Origin: an uncultured Bacteroidota bacterium
Lineage (GTDB): Bacteria > Bacteroidota > Bacteroidia > Flavobacteriales > Flavobacteriaceae
DNA length: 64,000 bases
Assembly (NCBI GenBank): GCA_902619315.1
Contig: CACNDW010000007.1
Location: 1-64,000, forward strand
Reading direction: 5' to 3'
Under the pieces are notes generated by a model. That model was given only the letters and a program-made list of their open reading frames with translations, had not been told where the DNA came from and made no database searches. Shown in pieces: positions 1 to 8,766 of the stretch. Within the stretch, counting starts at the first letter, position 1. Each line of letters starts with the position of its first letter. The position numbers and the translations under genes were made by a program.

Positions 1-146
1 TATATCTTTAGGAGATTAGCAGGTATAAAAAAAGTCAGAAATATGAGACAAGCTCAGGGAGATCTGACTCTTTGTAACTAGTTAATACAAACATATAGAT
101 TTCCCTCGACTTCATCATAATTTCTGGCTTGTTAATTTTTTTTTAA

Positions 147-488
147 TTGAATAATTTTCAATCAAAAAGTGATACGGCTGGAACAATAGTACAGGGTATC
201 AAGGCAGTTCTAAATGAGCTCTCTGTCATCAAAAAGAGTCTCAGTATTGATGAATCAGGTCCATTAGGAGTAAAAGAAGCTGCTAGGTACCTGAAGGTGT
301 CCACTCAAAAGATTTATCTAGAAGTGGAGGAGGGAGATATTCCTTTTTATCAGGATGGTCCAGGTAGTAAAATTCATTTCTTTAGAGATGAACTAGACCA
401 ATGGATTAAACAGAAGAAAAGAATTTCAAAAAAAGATATTCTAGACGAAGCAGATAACCTAAAATTTGGAAGCCATGGAGGAGAATAA
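147..488 (+). CDS. Excisionase-like helix-turn-helix DNA-binding protein
   Basis: Small DNA-binding protein of about 113 aa. Residues about 40-90 (GVKEAARYLKVSTQKIYLEV and the following acidic/aromatic stretch ending in DELDQWI) match the MerR-type helix-turn-helix of HTH_17/excisionase proteins. In Bacteroidota such genes commonly sit between a tyrosine integrase and a RepA-like ATPase in integrative elements, and the next gene fits that order. No in-frame ATG precedes the domain; the only early start is TTG at 147, so the start is uncertain. It overlaps the next gene by 14 bp, implying co-transcription. The role as recombination directionality factor or element regulator is inferred. The integrase would lie left of the window. 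Confidence 0.75.
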   Translation: MNNFQSKSDTAGTIVQGIKAVLNELSVIKKSLSIDESGPLGVKEAARYLKVSTQKIYLEVEEGDIPFYQDGPGSKIHFFRDELDQWIKQKKRISKKDILDEADNLKFGSHGGE

Positions 489-1425
489 AAATAAAATGAC
501 AGACCTCCCCTTCCATATTGAAGGCAGTCTAAGTAAGCTATTTATTGGAGCAGATGTTATTAAAAGAAAGGACCACAATGAGATTAAATTCCTTGTAGAT
601 AAACTTATCCCTAGGGGAACATTATGTGCCCTTGTAGGCGAAAGTGATACAGGTAAGAGTTCACTTTTAAGGCAGTTAGCCGTATCAATAGTTTATGGTG
701 ATAGTGATTTCTTAGGATTTAAACTAGATGACTCTTGTAGGAATGTGATTTATGTTAGTACTGAAGATGGTGAAATGGCTACCTCCGCATGGCTAAATAA
801 GTATTTTGGTGAGGAGGTTGCAAATGACAGTAGACTATCTAAACTTAAGTACCTCTATGAGACAGACGGTATAATTAAAAACCTTAATGATGTAGTTAAA
901 ACTAATTGCGTTGATCTGATTATAATAGACTCCTACGCTGACTTGTTTAACGGTTCGATGAACAACTCTAATGAGGTTAGATCTTTTCTTAATGCTTATA
1001 ATCAGATAGCTATCAAGTATGGAGTTACAGTTATCTTCCTTCATCATACTAAGAAAAATACTTCAGGAACAGTTCCTAATAAGAACAGTATTCTTGGATC
1101 TCAAGGTTTTGAGGCGAAGATGAGGAGTGTTTTGATGTTAACTCAAGATGAGGTTGAAAAATCTCTAAGGCATTTATGTGTGGTGAAGAATAACTACCTA
1201 GCTGACAAGGCTAAGTCAGAAAGCTACATTCTTAAGTTCAATGATCATTTAGCTTTTGAAAATACTGGTAATAGGATAGAGTTAGATAAGATAGTTTATC
1301 AAGATTGGATTGAAGATGCCAAGGATATGAGAGAAAAAGGATTGTCTTACAGGATGATCAGTGAGAGACTGAAAGAAGACGGATATAATGTCTCTAAATC
1401 TGTGTTACAGAGAAAACTTAGCTAA
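475..1425 (+). CDS. RepA/AAA_25-like P-loop ATPase of a mobile element
   Basis: P-loop ATPase of the RecA/RepA helicase superfamily. The Walker A motif GESDTGKSS lies near residue 55, a Walker B-like strand (VDLIIIDSYADLF) near residue 145, and FLHHTKK shortly after corresponds to the conserved motif at the end of the RecA core. The C-terminal 40 residues (MREKGLSYRMISERLKEDGY) look like a small helix-turn-helix. Such proteins follow excisionase-like genes in Bacteroidota integrative and mobilisable elements and act in element replication or mobilisation; that role is inferred. ATG 475 is chosen over the upstream TTG 466; ATG 496, preceded by a GGAGGAGA stretch at 477-485, is a good alternative. 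Confidence 0.8.
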   Translation: MEENKNKMTDLPFHIEGSLSKLFIGADVIKRKDHNEIKFLVDKLIPRGTLCALVGESDTGKSSLLRQLAVSIVYGDSDFLGFKLDDSCRNVIYVSTEDGEMATSAWLNKYFGEEVANDSRLSKLKYLYETDGIIKNLNDVVKTNCVDLIIIDSYADLFNGSMNNSNEVRSFLNAYNQIAIKYGVTVIFLHHTKKNTSGTVPNKNSILGSQGFEAKMRSVLMLTQDEVEKSLRHLCVVKNNYLADKAKSESYILKFNDHLAFENTGNRIELDKIVYQDWIEDAKDMREKGLSYRMISERLKEDGYNVSKSVLQRKLS

Positions 1426-1432
1426 GGAACTT

Positions 1433-1470
1433 GTCCCGTGTCCCACCCATAGGGGTTGGGACAGTGGGAC
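1433..1470. repeat. Imperfect palindrome with four GTCCC/GGGAC motifs
   Basis: Just after the ATPase stop codon lies an imperfect 38-bp inverted repeat: GTCCCGTGTCCCACCC on the left mirrors GGGTTGGGACAGTGGGAC on the right. It could form a hairpin but is not followed by a T run, so it is not a standard terminator. It may be a binding site for an element-encoded protein. Confidence 0.5.
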
Positions 1471-1504
1471 ATAAATTGCAAAAACCTTACAGAGCCTCCT
1501 GTTA

Positions 1505-1545
1505 ACTTTTAGGGGGGTGGGTTTTAGAGAATTGGTTTTTTGGTG
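1505..1545 (+). repeat. Block a, left copy (inverted partner at 16907-16947)
   Basis: A 41-bp sequence with the core AGGGGGGTGGGTTTTAGAGA. Its reverse complement recurs at 16907-16947 with four mismatches by my count and no gap. It is separated by only 50 bp from block b (1596-1689), whereas the two partner blocks on the other side are 3.5 kb apart. Confidence 0.75.
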
Positions 1546-1595
1546 GTTGATATCATCAATAATTATGGTATAACATGAACTATTTTATTCAGCAT

Positions 1596-1689
1596 AATTG
1601 CATACAAAAACATTTCCTTACAATAACCTAATTAATAGGGGATTAAGCCCTGTTTTGTGATTGTGGTTTAAGGGGGGTGTTGTTAGGGG
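1596..1689 (+). repeat. Block b, left copy (inverted partner at 13264-13357)
   Basis: A 94-bp sequence running from AATTGCATAC to TTGTTAGGGG. Its reverse complement recurs at 13264-13357 with seven mismatches and no insertion or deletion (about 93 percent identity, counted by hand). It contains long G runs (AAGGGGGGTG) and no coding potential. It lies in the 391-bp gap between the mobile-element ATPase and the end of the phosphonate-type operon. Confidence 0.85.
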
Positions 1690-1730
1690 AATGTTTGTAG
1701 TGTGATGGGGTTTAGTTTTTATCCAAAAAC

Positions 1731-1790
1731 GTCTAAAATGACTCAAAAAAGAGTCAAAAATGATTAAAAACGGCTCAAAATGATCAAAAA
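1731..1790 (+). repeat. Three degenerate 20-bp tandem repeats
   Basis: Three consecutive 20-bp units begin at 1731, 1751 and 1771. Each has the form of a TCAAAA-type core, then TGAtt, then a run of A (for example CGGCTCAAAATGATCAAAAA at 1771). They sit between block b and the 3' end of the minus-strand operon. Possible uses are protein-binding iterons or integrase arm sites; no function is shown. Confidence 0.55.
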
Positions 1791-1816
1791 TTAGGATTTT
1801 AATAATGATAAAGGCT

Positions 1817-2494
1817 TTAATTGGAGAAAATTTGATCTAAATCTTCTAGACTCTCCAAAATATAATCTGGATTCACCGCCAAGAGTTCTTCTTTAGTTTG
1901 AGCTCCTGTAAGTACACCTACGGTTATACCACAAAAAGCATTTTTCCCCTCTAAAATATCAATTTGTGTGTCTCCAGCTTTTAAAATTGTGCTTGGATCA
2001 TTAATTTGTAAATGCTGCATTGCAAATAAAATCATGTCAGGATTAGGCCTCCCTTGAATAACATCATTTGAGCATACTAATAAATCATATTCAGTTTTAT
2101 GTTCCCATCCAAGCTTTTTCAACAATTTAGTTGCAGTTGTCTTATCATAACCCGTATTGAAAACGATTGTATAGTTTTTTTTCAGTTCATGTAGTTTAGA
2201 TTTCCTGATGAATGATTTTATGTCTATTTTTTCATAGGCAATAGACAATTTATTTTTAAAACTTTGAAAAAGTATATCCGCATTTAAATTGGCCTGTTTA
2301 AGTTCAATCAAATCTTGAAATGCCGTTTTCTTTTCTTTTCCTGCACCATACATCAAAACTTCTTCAAAAGTAAGGCTCATCCCATGTTGAAGGCCAGTTT
2401 GGTACATGGTTTTATAAACAATATTATCTTCATTAATAACGGTTCCTGCTAAATCAAAGACTAGAACTTGTATTTGGTTTTTCATTGCCTCCAT
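1817..2494 (-). CDS. Phosphonatase-like HAD hydrolase
   Basis: HAD-superfamily hydrolase of 225 aa. Motif I is D14-L-A16-G-T rather than DxDxT. An Ala at this position is the hallmark of phosphonoacetaldehyde hydrolase (phosphonatase) and its relatives, which cut the carbon-phosphorus bond. K53 in GAGKEKK falls about where PhnX has its Schiff-base lysine. Later HAD motifs are visible: FNTGYD (motif II), K in TTATKLLKKLG, and AGDTQIDI (motif IV). The family TIGR03351 (phosphonatase-like) is known to occur beside FAD oxidoreductases like the next gene, which it overlaps by 13 bp. It is the last gene of a seven-gene minus-strand operon. Substrate is inferred: an aldehyde-type phosphonate made by the oxidase. 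Confidence 0.85.
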   Translation of the reverse strand: MEAMKNQIQVLVFDLAGTVINEDNIVYKTMYQTGLQHGMSLTFEEVLMYGAGKEKKTAFQDLIELKQANLNADILFQSFKNKLSIAYEKIDIKSFIRKSKLHELKKNYTIVFNTGYDKTTATKLLKKLGWEHKTEYDLLVCSNDVIQGRPNPDMILFAMQHLQINDPSTILKAGDTQIDILEGKNAFCGITVGVLTGAQTKEELLAVNPDYILESLEDLDQIFSN

Positions 2495-3642
2495 AATTTT
2501 TGGGTTTGTTGATAAGTAAATCCAGCACTTGCGGTCATGCCTTTTCCACCTATACCATTGTATACATGAATTTTATCTGTTAGGTGATTGATGTAAACAT
2601 CACTTGTTTTGCATTGAACATAGGAACCTGACCAATATTTTTGAATAATAATTTCTGGAAGATCGAAAGCTCTCTGAGTTTCTTTAATCACAAATCGGTT
2701 AATGTCCATATTTTGATTAAAATCAAGTTTATCTCTTTCTTTCACAGAAGCATATTCATGAGAGTCTCCCAATATAAGAGAGCCGTCTTTTGCTTGTTTC
2801 AATAAAATATGAATGCCATATTTTTTCCAAAATGATTCTTTTGGGGCTGCTTTTTTAATTGCTTCAAAGGAAGGACATTCTGTGAAGGCTTCATAACGTC
2901 TAATGGTTTCACCTGTTAAAATAGAACCTTTTATGGATTTGTTTTTTACAGGTTTTGTTTGCATCATTTGAATTTTTGTTAATACTAATTCACTCTGCTC
3001 AAAAAGATGTGGAAAAAGGGTTTGAAATTCATTTCCAGAACAAAGAATAAAATGTTTACAATAGATTGTTTCATCAGTATTGGTTCGTAATTCAACTTTT
3101 GCACTCCCTTCATTAATTTGTTGGATTGTGGTGTTATAATGTAATTTAAAGTTTGAAAATTTCTTTATCATGTACTTTTGAAGCGCATGAATCATCAAAT
3201 GAGGTTCAACCGTAATCTCTTCTGGATAGAATAGACCCGCCCTAACATAGTTCGGATTTAGAGCAGGCTGTTTGTTTAAACAAGATTCTTTATTGAGCAG
3301 TTGGGAGGTATAGCCTTCCTCAAGATTAATTTGATATAATTCTTCTAAGAGGATTTCTTCTTCTTCATTCGAAGCTACATAAAGAGAGCCAAAAGCTCTA
3401 ATGCTAATGTCGGTTTCTTGCTGGACAGATTTATAAAATTCGAGGCTTTTTCTGCCCAATTTACGCCATTCTTTTGATAAACCAGAAGGCACAATTTGAC
3501 CAAAATTACGTACCGTTGCTTCTTTAGCTTTGGTGTCTCTCTCACAAAGTACCACCTTATAACCAAGATGCAACAGATGATAAGCAAAAAAAGTTCCCAT
3601 CACACCACCTCCGGCAATACAAAAATCAAAGTTATTTTTCAT
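2482..3642 (-). CDS. FAD-dependent amine oxidoreductase (DadA-like, aminophosphonate type)
   Basis: Flavoprotein of 386 aa in the DAO/DadA family. The N-terminal dinucleotide fold shows GGGVMG at residues 11-16 and an acidic end of strand 2 (VVLCERD). The C-terminal FAD-closing segment GIGGKGMTASAG lies near residue 368. TIGR03364-type members are found next to phosphonatase-like HAD proteins and have been proposed to oxidatively deaminate aminophosphonates to an aldehyde that the phosphonatase then cleaves. Here the two genes overlap (ATG inside the oxidase 3' end), which supports a coupled pair. It also overlaps the transporter gene upstream by 11 bp. No signal peptide, so it acts in the cytoplasm. 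Exact substrate unknown. Confidence 0.85.
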   Translation of the reverse strand: MKNNFDFCIAGGGVMGTFFAYHLLHLGYKVVLCERDTKAKEATVRNFGQIVPSGLSKEWRKLGRKSLEFYKSVQQETDISIRAFGSLYVASNEEEEILLEELYQINLEEGYTSQLLNKESCLNKQPALNPNYVRAGLFYPEEITVEPHLMIHALQKYMIKKFSNFKLHYNTTIQQINEGSAKVELRTNTDETIYCKHFILCSGNEFQTLFPHLFEQSELVLTKIQMMQTKPVKNKSIKGSILTGETIRRYEAFTECPSFEAIKKAAPKESFWKKYGIHILLKQAKDGSLILGDSHEYASVKERDKLDFNQNMDINRFVIKETQRAFDLPEIIIQKYWSGSYVQCKTSDVYINHLTDKIHVYNGIGGKGMTASAGFTYQQTQKLWRQ

Positions 3643-4891
3643 GAGTAAGAATTGTATTGTTTTTTCGATGTAAAATTATCCAAGTTATACTCGTTAATAG
3701 CATTCCGCTAATTGCCAATAAAGTAAATGTTTTTTGAAAAAAAGGAACCCACAAACTTTTTGAGAAGAGTAGCCCTTTAGTTAGTAACAAACTCACCGAG
3801 CCAAAATAGCCAAAAGCGTCTGCAATCATAACAAAAAATCCGATGTTTCCAGGTACTTTAAAGGTAGCAATTATTCTTTCAAAAAAAATTCCGTTTAAGG
3901 GTAAATAGGATGAAAATAAAAACAAGCCTGTGCCCATAATCCACCAATAGGGAGATAGTATTCCAAACATGAAAAGTAAATTCCAAGCCAAGAGTAAAAT
4001 CATACTTATTAAAAATAAGAGTAGATAATTGCTTAGTGCCAAACGGTTTTTTTTAATACTTCCAATAGAAAACATAACACCCAAAGTAATGATAGCTATG
4101 GGTATTTCAGTGGTTGTGAAAATAGCAGCCGAGTTTATGTTAAGTTCTTGGGCTATCTCTCTCATAAAATTGTCTCTCAAATCTCTAGTAATAGTTAAGA
4201 ATACATAAAACAATACCATAGCAAGAATAGGAATAACAAATGCATTAAAAACGATAGCACGATCTTTTTTATTCATTTTTACACGCAAACTTTTTTCTTG
4301 AATTTCAGCTGCTGATGGAGGATCAATTTTTTCTAAAAGACTAACAAAAAATAGAAAGGGAAGCAAAAATAGGAGACCAACCCAAAAGGGCATCCAAAAA
4401 TCTTCTACGCCCTGATTCAAAAAAAGCATTCCGACAGATTTCAATATTCCAGATGCCACAATAATACTAACACTTAAAAAAGCCCCTACAAACTCTGTGT
4501 AGTGGCGACCTTCTAAATAAGAAAATACAATTCCCCAAATTAAACCGAGAGGCAAACCATTAATAAAAATGGCTAAGGGTTTAAATGCAATAGGCAAAAG
4601 ACCAAAGCCCAATAGACCCAAAAGAGCAATTCCAGCCAATAGTAATAAAGTTATGTTTCTCTTTTTTTGTTCTAATCCAGACACAAAAGGTATTCCCCAA
4701 AATTTAGACAGGGTGTAGCCCAATACTTGCGCAACAACAAAAGTTGTTTTGTAATCTAATCCAAAAAAAGCATCCTCAGACTGGTAGGCACCAGCAACAA
4801 AAGGCTTTCGGAAAGCATACATACAAAAGTAGGTCCCAAATGAACCTATCATTGCTAGAATAGGATTTGTTAATTTTTTATAGAATTTCAA
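3632..4891 (-). CDS. DUF5690/MFS-family inner-membrane transporter
   Basis: Polytopic membrane protein of 419 aa with about 12 hydrophobic segments. The opening stretch FGTYFCMYAFRKPF resembles organophosphate:phosphate antiporters of the major facilitator superfamily (GlpT/UhpC type), and the overall sequence fits the Bacteroidota family DUF5690. Its gene overlaps the FAD oxidase gene and follows the phosphodiesterase-like lipoprotein gene by 6 bp, so it is positioned to move the periplasmic product into the cytoplasm for oxidation and carbon-phosphorus cleavage. Cargo is inferred from context only. Confidence 0.75.
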   Translation of the reverse strand: MKFYKKLTNPILAMIGSFGTYFCMYAFRKPFVAGAYQSEDAFFGLDYKTTFVVAQVLGYTLSKFWGIPFVSGLEQKKRNITLLLLAGIALLGLLGFGLLPIAFKPLAIFINGLPLGLIWGIVFSYLEGRHYTEFVGAFLSVSIIVASGILKSVGMLFLNQGVEDFWMPFWVGLLFLLPFLFFVSLLEKIDPPSAAEIQEKSLRVKMNKKDRAIVFNAFVIPILAMVLFYVFLTITRDLRDNFMREIAQELNINSAAIFTTTEIPIAIITLGVMFSIGSIKKNRLALSNYLLLFLISMILLLAWNLLFMFGILSPYWWIMGTGLFLFSSYLPLNGIFFERIIATFKVPGNIGFFVMIADAFGYFGSVSLLLTKGLLFSKSLWVPFFQKTFTLLAISGMLLTSITWIILHRKNNTILTHEK

Positions 4892-4897
4892 AAGAAT

Positions 4898-5995
4898 TTA
4901 TCTAATGGTGTTAATTTCACTGGCCTGGGCATCAAACTCAATTTTGGCTAGTTTGGCAATAGTTGGGGCAATTTGATTTGTGCTTGCATTGCTATATTTT
5001 AGATTCCCTAATGGGTTTAAGTTAGGTCCCAAAACAGCTAACCATGTCATTTCAGCTCCACGAACATTGATCCCGTGGCTTGTCCACATTGAATCTTCTT
5101 CAGCACCATTTCCCCTCCCGTGGTCTGTTGTAATTATTAAATACGTATTGTCTTTATAAAAAGGGTCAGAGTCTACATACTCCCACATTGATTTAATAAA
5201 AGCATCTGTATAGTGTAGAGACTTAATATATGTATCATAACTACCATAATGAGCAAATTCATCAGTTTCATCAAAACCAACAAATATAGCTTTTGGCTTA
5301 TTTTTCTTTAAATGCTCCATTGCGATTAGATATGTAAATAAATCAAAGCGCCATGATTCCCCTAAAATAGGGGCTTTATCTTGATATTCATTTACAAAAT
5401 TTTCAATAAAACTTAGCTCAGTTCCTTTCACGGGCATATAACCTGCATTCACTTCTACGCCACTTCTCTTATCATTTATGATGTAAGGAAACACATCCCA
5501 ACTTGCAAAGGCTGCTACTTTATTCTTATAGCGTTTATCTTCATTAAGGGCCTCTAATATTGTTTTATTCTTGTTATATATTTTAGCATTACTGTCTATG
5601 CTATCATCTGCCTCTCCAGTCAAAATTTCATTATAACCTGGGTAAGAAAAAATCCGTTTATTAGTTAATTGAAAGGAGGAATACAGAGCGGGATCTCCAT
5701 AGATCTGCCCTTTTTTCTCTATTTCAGACCAAAAAAATGGCATTACCTTTTCTCTCGAATTAGTTTCCAAACTGTCATAAAATTTTTCGATTAGTTTGGC
5801 TGGGTTTTTTGTAAACTTCTTGTTTTCTAATAGCGCTTGGTCAATTCCTCTAAAAACTTCTTGCCAACGCACACCATCAAGGGTTACAATAATAAAATTA
5901 GGAGCTTCTTGGGTTGTTTTTTCTTGTTTTGAAGTCTGACAACTTGTTGCAAACAATACTAAAAAAATGGAAAGTTTTATGATTTTTTTTTTCAT
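4898..5995 (-). CDS. Alkaline phosphatase-superfamily phosphodiesterase-like lipoprotein
   Basis: Exported lipoprotein (lipobox FATSC, Cys19) of 365 aa in the alkaline phosphatase / nucleotide pyrophosphatase superfamily. Metal-binding positions are visible: D40 in VTLDGVRW, D242-D245 and H249 in FDETDEFAHYG, D291-H292 in TTDHGRG, and H308 in TSHGINVRG. The nucleophile position falls in RIFSYPGYNEILTG, so S117 appears to take the place of the usual Thr or Ser. These enzymes hydrolyse phosphomono- or diesters, and one branch cleaves phosphonoacetate. In this operon it probably releases a small organophosphorus compound in the periplasm. It begins after a 12-bp gap behind the MBL-fold gene. Confidence 0.8.
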   Translation of the reverse strand: MKKKIIKLSIFLVLFATSCQTSKQEKTTQEAPNFIIVTLDGVRWQEVFRGIDQALLENKKFTKNPAKLIEKFYDSLETNSREKVMPFFWSEIEKKGQIYGDPALYSSFQLTNKRIFSYPGYNEILTGEADDSIDSNAKIYNKNKTILEALNEDKRYKNKVAAFASWDVFPYIINDKRSGVEVNAGYMPVKGTELSFIENFVNEYQDKAPILGESWRFDLFTYLIAMEHLKKNKPKAIFVGFDETDEFAHYGSYDTYIKSLHYTDAFIKSMWEYVDSDPFYKDNTYLIITTDHGRGNGAEEDSMWTSHGINVRGAEMTWLAVLGPNLNPLGNLKYSNASTNQIAPTIAKLAKIEFDAQASEINTIR

Positions 5996-6007
5996 GAGTT
6001 AAAGGTT

Positions 6008-7285
6008 TTAGTTAGATTGATAGGGGCCAAAATCCCCAATAATTTTATGATGCTCCTGGCTGGCGTCAAATACAAATACCTTATAGAATCTCCCTCCTGG
6101 ATAAACCCTAACCACAACATGGCCTTCTTGAGCTTTATATTTATTAACTATGTTGCCGAGCACCAAACGATTTGGAGGTAACATAGCTGTTGCAAAAAGG
6201 TCTCGTTCTAGAGGGTAGAGCTTTTTAGATAGAATTCTTCTTAAAACGTTGTTGTCTGGATGGTCAGAAGACCAAGTTTGACCAATCCAAACTCTTGGTC
6301 TAATGGTGCGCACATATAGACTATTTTGTGAATCTCTATTGCCATGATGGTTCAAAGTTGCTACATCAACAATGCCAATGGTAGGGGCAATTAAACTCTC
6401 CATAGAATCAAAATCTGTTGAACCATGTTGATCTACGCCTGAAAGGTCGCCACTAGTAACATAATCAAAAGAACCGTAGCTAATTTTAATGGATAAGCTT
6501 AACGGATTTTCCCCTGGATATTCTCCTTGCTTAAAAATAGAATCGGTTTTCGTACCCTTTCCAAGCCAATAAATTCCATTTGCTGCAATGTTTTGCACTT
6601 CAAAATTTACATATTCCCCTTTTGAATATAATAATCGAATTTGATTTTTTCTCCCGACTTCTAATGTTTGTCGTTCTAAACCGTAGTTTTTTGAATTAAA
6701 TTCAATAAAATTCCAATAGTTCTTTAGTGTTTTTATTTGATGGTAAGGGTCTTTAATAAACCATTTAGATTGGGTTTGTTCCATTCTTAAATCTATAGGA
6801 TAGCGATCTCCTCTGTCTATTAAAAATTTAATTGGCAATGCATCTCCCACACTGGTTATACCCGTTAGATAGTAATTTCCTTTTTCAGACTTTAACCGTA
6901 TGCTGTCTACTTCTCCAAAATGGTCGTCGTGATAATGAGTAATTAGTGCATAATCAAGTTTTTTGATTGATCTGGGACCGTATTGCTTTATATACTTGAT
7001 AATCCACTCTGGAGCTGTTTTGGAACGATTTGGGAGCAGGGGTGTGTTTCTACTTGAAAGGGTTCTAGAGTGTGTTTCTGAGGTGTCTCCAGCATCAATT
7101 AGAAGGGTAGTTCCGTCAGGAAATACGCAAAAGGTGGCATTACCTCTTCCTGTTTGAATATGATGAATATCTAAAAAGCCATTATCCCAAGTGCTCCATT
7201 CTTGGGCTAAAACTAAAGAAGAACATGCTGAAAAAATCAGCATGCTCTTTAAAACAAACAAACAAACTTGATACCTTGATTTCAA
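6008..7285 (-). CDS. Secreted metallo-beta-lactamase-fold hydrolase (ComEC/Rec2-like)
   Basis: Exported protein of 425 aa with an N-terminal signal (ending near SSLVLAQ). The metallo-beta-lactamase motif is clear: ALITHYHDDHFGE supplies HxHxDH, and a later TLNHHGNRDS and the upstream DAGDTSE complete the metal site pattern. The arrangement resembles the ComEC/Rec2-like hydrolase family, whose members cleave phosphodiester bonds in nucleic acids or small esters. Its place between SusD and a second phosphohydrolase in the same operon suggests that it attacks a phosphoester substrate in the periplasm or at the cell surface. Specific substrate unknown. Confidence 0.75.
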   Translation of the reverse strand: MKSRYQVCLFVLKSMLIFSACSSLVLAQEWSTWDNGFLDIHHIQTGRGNATFCVFPDGTTLLIDAGDTSETHSRTLSSRNTPLLPNRSKTAPEWIIKYIKQYGPRSIKKLDYALITHYHDDHFGEVDSIRLKSEKGNYYLTGITSVGDALPIKFLIDRGDRYPIDLRMEQTQSKWFIKDPYHQIKTLKNYWNFIEFNSKNYGLERQTLEVGRKNQIRLLYSKGEYVNFEVQNIAANGIYWLGKGTKTDSIFKQGEYPGENPLSLSIKISYGSFDYVTSGDLSGVDQHGSTDFDSMESLIAPTIGIVDVATLNHHGNRDSQNSLYVRTIRPRVWIGQTWSSDHPDNNVLRRILSKKLYPLERDLFATAMLPPNRLVLGNIVNKYKAQEGHVVVRVYPGGRFYKVFVFDASQEHHKIIGDFGPYQSN

Positions 7286-7294
7286 TTTTCTATA

Positions 7295-8755
7295 TTATTT
7301 ATGCCACCAAAGCTTTGAAGTTATTTCATCACCTTTGGAAAGTCTACTAACCGCTTCACTATAATTTTGAACATTTAATGTCTGTTCTTCAGAAGGATAC
7401 TCAAATCGACTCGGATATTCGGAATAGAATGCATCAGGGCCAGGCTTTATTGTAGCTGGTAAAAGTGTTCTTTTATATTCAAAAAAACCTTGATAATCTG
7501 TATAGAACAAAGAAATATATTTTTGGGTGATAATTTGCTCTAAACTTCCGTTGTAGCTCACCTTTGAACTGTTCAAATAACTTTCGGATAGCGGCACTCC
7601 CCAGTAGTCAAAGTTGGCAATTATTCCTTTTTTGTATAAATCATTGGCATCAGTAGAAATCCACCCTCTTTGGGCTGCTTCACTAAGAATAAATAGCATT
7701 TCTGAATAGGTCATCAAGCGGCCTTTATTTTGATTAGATTGCAAGTAGAAATAATTAATATTTAATTTCGAAAGGAAAGCATCACCTCCTTTATATTCGT
7801 AGGCTGGGCCATCTACAATTCCATTTTGCATACCTTCAATCACTGGACTTCCTTCTAGGACAGAATTTGAAGTTGGATCGGCAAAAAAGTCCAACCTAGG
7901 ATCATTGAGGTCTTCGAGCAACTGAACAAAATGTTCTGAAATTCGATATTCATTGAATGATCCAACCCGATAAACAGACTCTTCTGAAATGGGGTGTGCA
8001 TCTGGATTTGAGGAAAGAAACGTTAACTCTGCATTATCCTCATTATTTTCAAAAATAGGATAGGAAGATGGATTATTATAAATTTCACTAATAACGTTTT
8101 TTGCCGTTTCTGAATTTTTTTCACTCAAGCGCATAGCGAGGCGCAATCGGAGTGAATTGGCAAATTTTTTCCAACCCAGAAGGTCACCATTGTAAACCAA
8201 ATCGCCTTTAATCCCACTATTGGCAGAATCAATTAAATCACTTGCCTTTTTCAAGCTTTCTAGCATCGATTTGTATATAGATTCTTGGGTGTCAAATGCA
8301 GGTGTATAGTTTTCATCTGCCGCTTGTGCCACTTCTGAATAAGGAATATCACCATATACATCAGTTAAGATACTAAACATCCAAACCTGCATGATTTCAG
8401 AGACCGCTTGATACCCCTTTAGTTCTTTATTTAAGGCAATTTTTTCAAGCTCTTTTGCATCTCGAATCATTTGATAGTATGTATTCCAAGTGCCCGTTTG
8501 AGAACCCCAATCGAACAAATCAAAGGACGTAAAAACAATTCGGGCTACATATTGACCCATTAAATTTCCTTCCGACCAAGCATCTCTCACATTGCGTCGA
8601 ATTGCATTTCTTTGCAATTGAGTCAATAAAAGTTCTGGGTTGTTGTCAATAGAGAGAGCAACATCTGGATTGTTATTATCCACCTCAAAGGTGCTACATG
8701 AGCTTACAAGTATTGTAAGTAGTATTGTAAAAAAGGTTACTTTTTTCATTTTCAA
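7295..8755 (-). CDS. SusD/RagB-like outer-membrane substrate-binding lipoprotein
   Basis: Lipoprotein of 486 aa with lipobox LVSSC followed by STFEVDNNNPD, the typical N-terminus of the SusD-like_2 family (PF12771). Aromatic-rich tetratricopeptide-like helices follow (YYQMIRDAKELEK, WKKFANSLRLRLAMRLS), as expected for SusD proteins that cap the SusC barrel and bind the substrate at the cell surface. The SusC gene lies 11 bp upstream in the operon. SusD proteins of this subgroup are often tied to non-polysaccharide nutrients, which agrees with the lack of any glycoside hydrolase here. Confidence 0.9.
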   Translation of the reverse strand: MKMKKVTFFTILLTILVSSCSTFEVDNNNPDVALSIDNNPELLLTQLQRNAIRRNVRDAWSEGNLMGQYVARIVFTSFDLFDWGSQTGTWNTYYQMIRDAKELEKIALNKELKGYQAVSEIMQVWMFSILTDVYGDIPYSEVAQAADENYTPAFDTQESIYKSMLESLKKASDLIDSANSGIKGDLVYNGDLLGWKKFANSLRLRLAMRLSEKNSETAKNVISEIYNNPSSYPIFENNEDNAELTFLSSNPDAHPISEESVYRVGSFNEYRISEHFVQLLEDLNDPRLDFFADPTSNSVLEGSPVIEGMQNGIVDGPAYEYKGGDAFLSKLNINYFYLQSNQNKGRLMTYSEMLFILSEAAQRGWISTDANDLYKKGIIANFDYWGVPLSESYLNSSKVSYNGSLEQIITQKYISLFYTDYQGFFEYKRTLLPATIKPGPDAFYSEYPSRFEYPSEEQTLNVQNYSEAVSRLSKGDEITSKLWWHK

Positions 8756-8766
8756 TTTTTAATTTA

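Noticed and set aside
1..146. Integrase remnant at the left edge
   Set aside because: Only 146 bp are visible and no coding frame with integrase residues can be read there.
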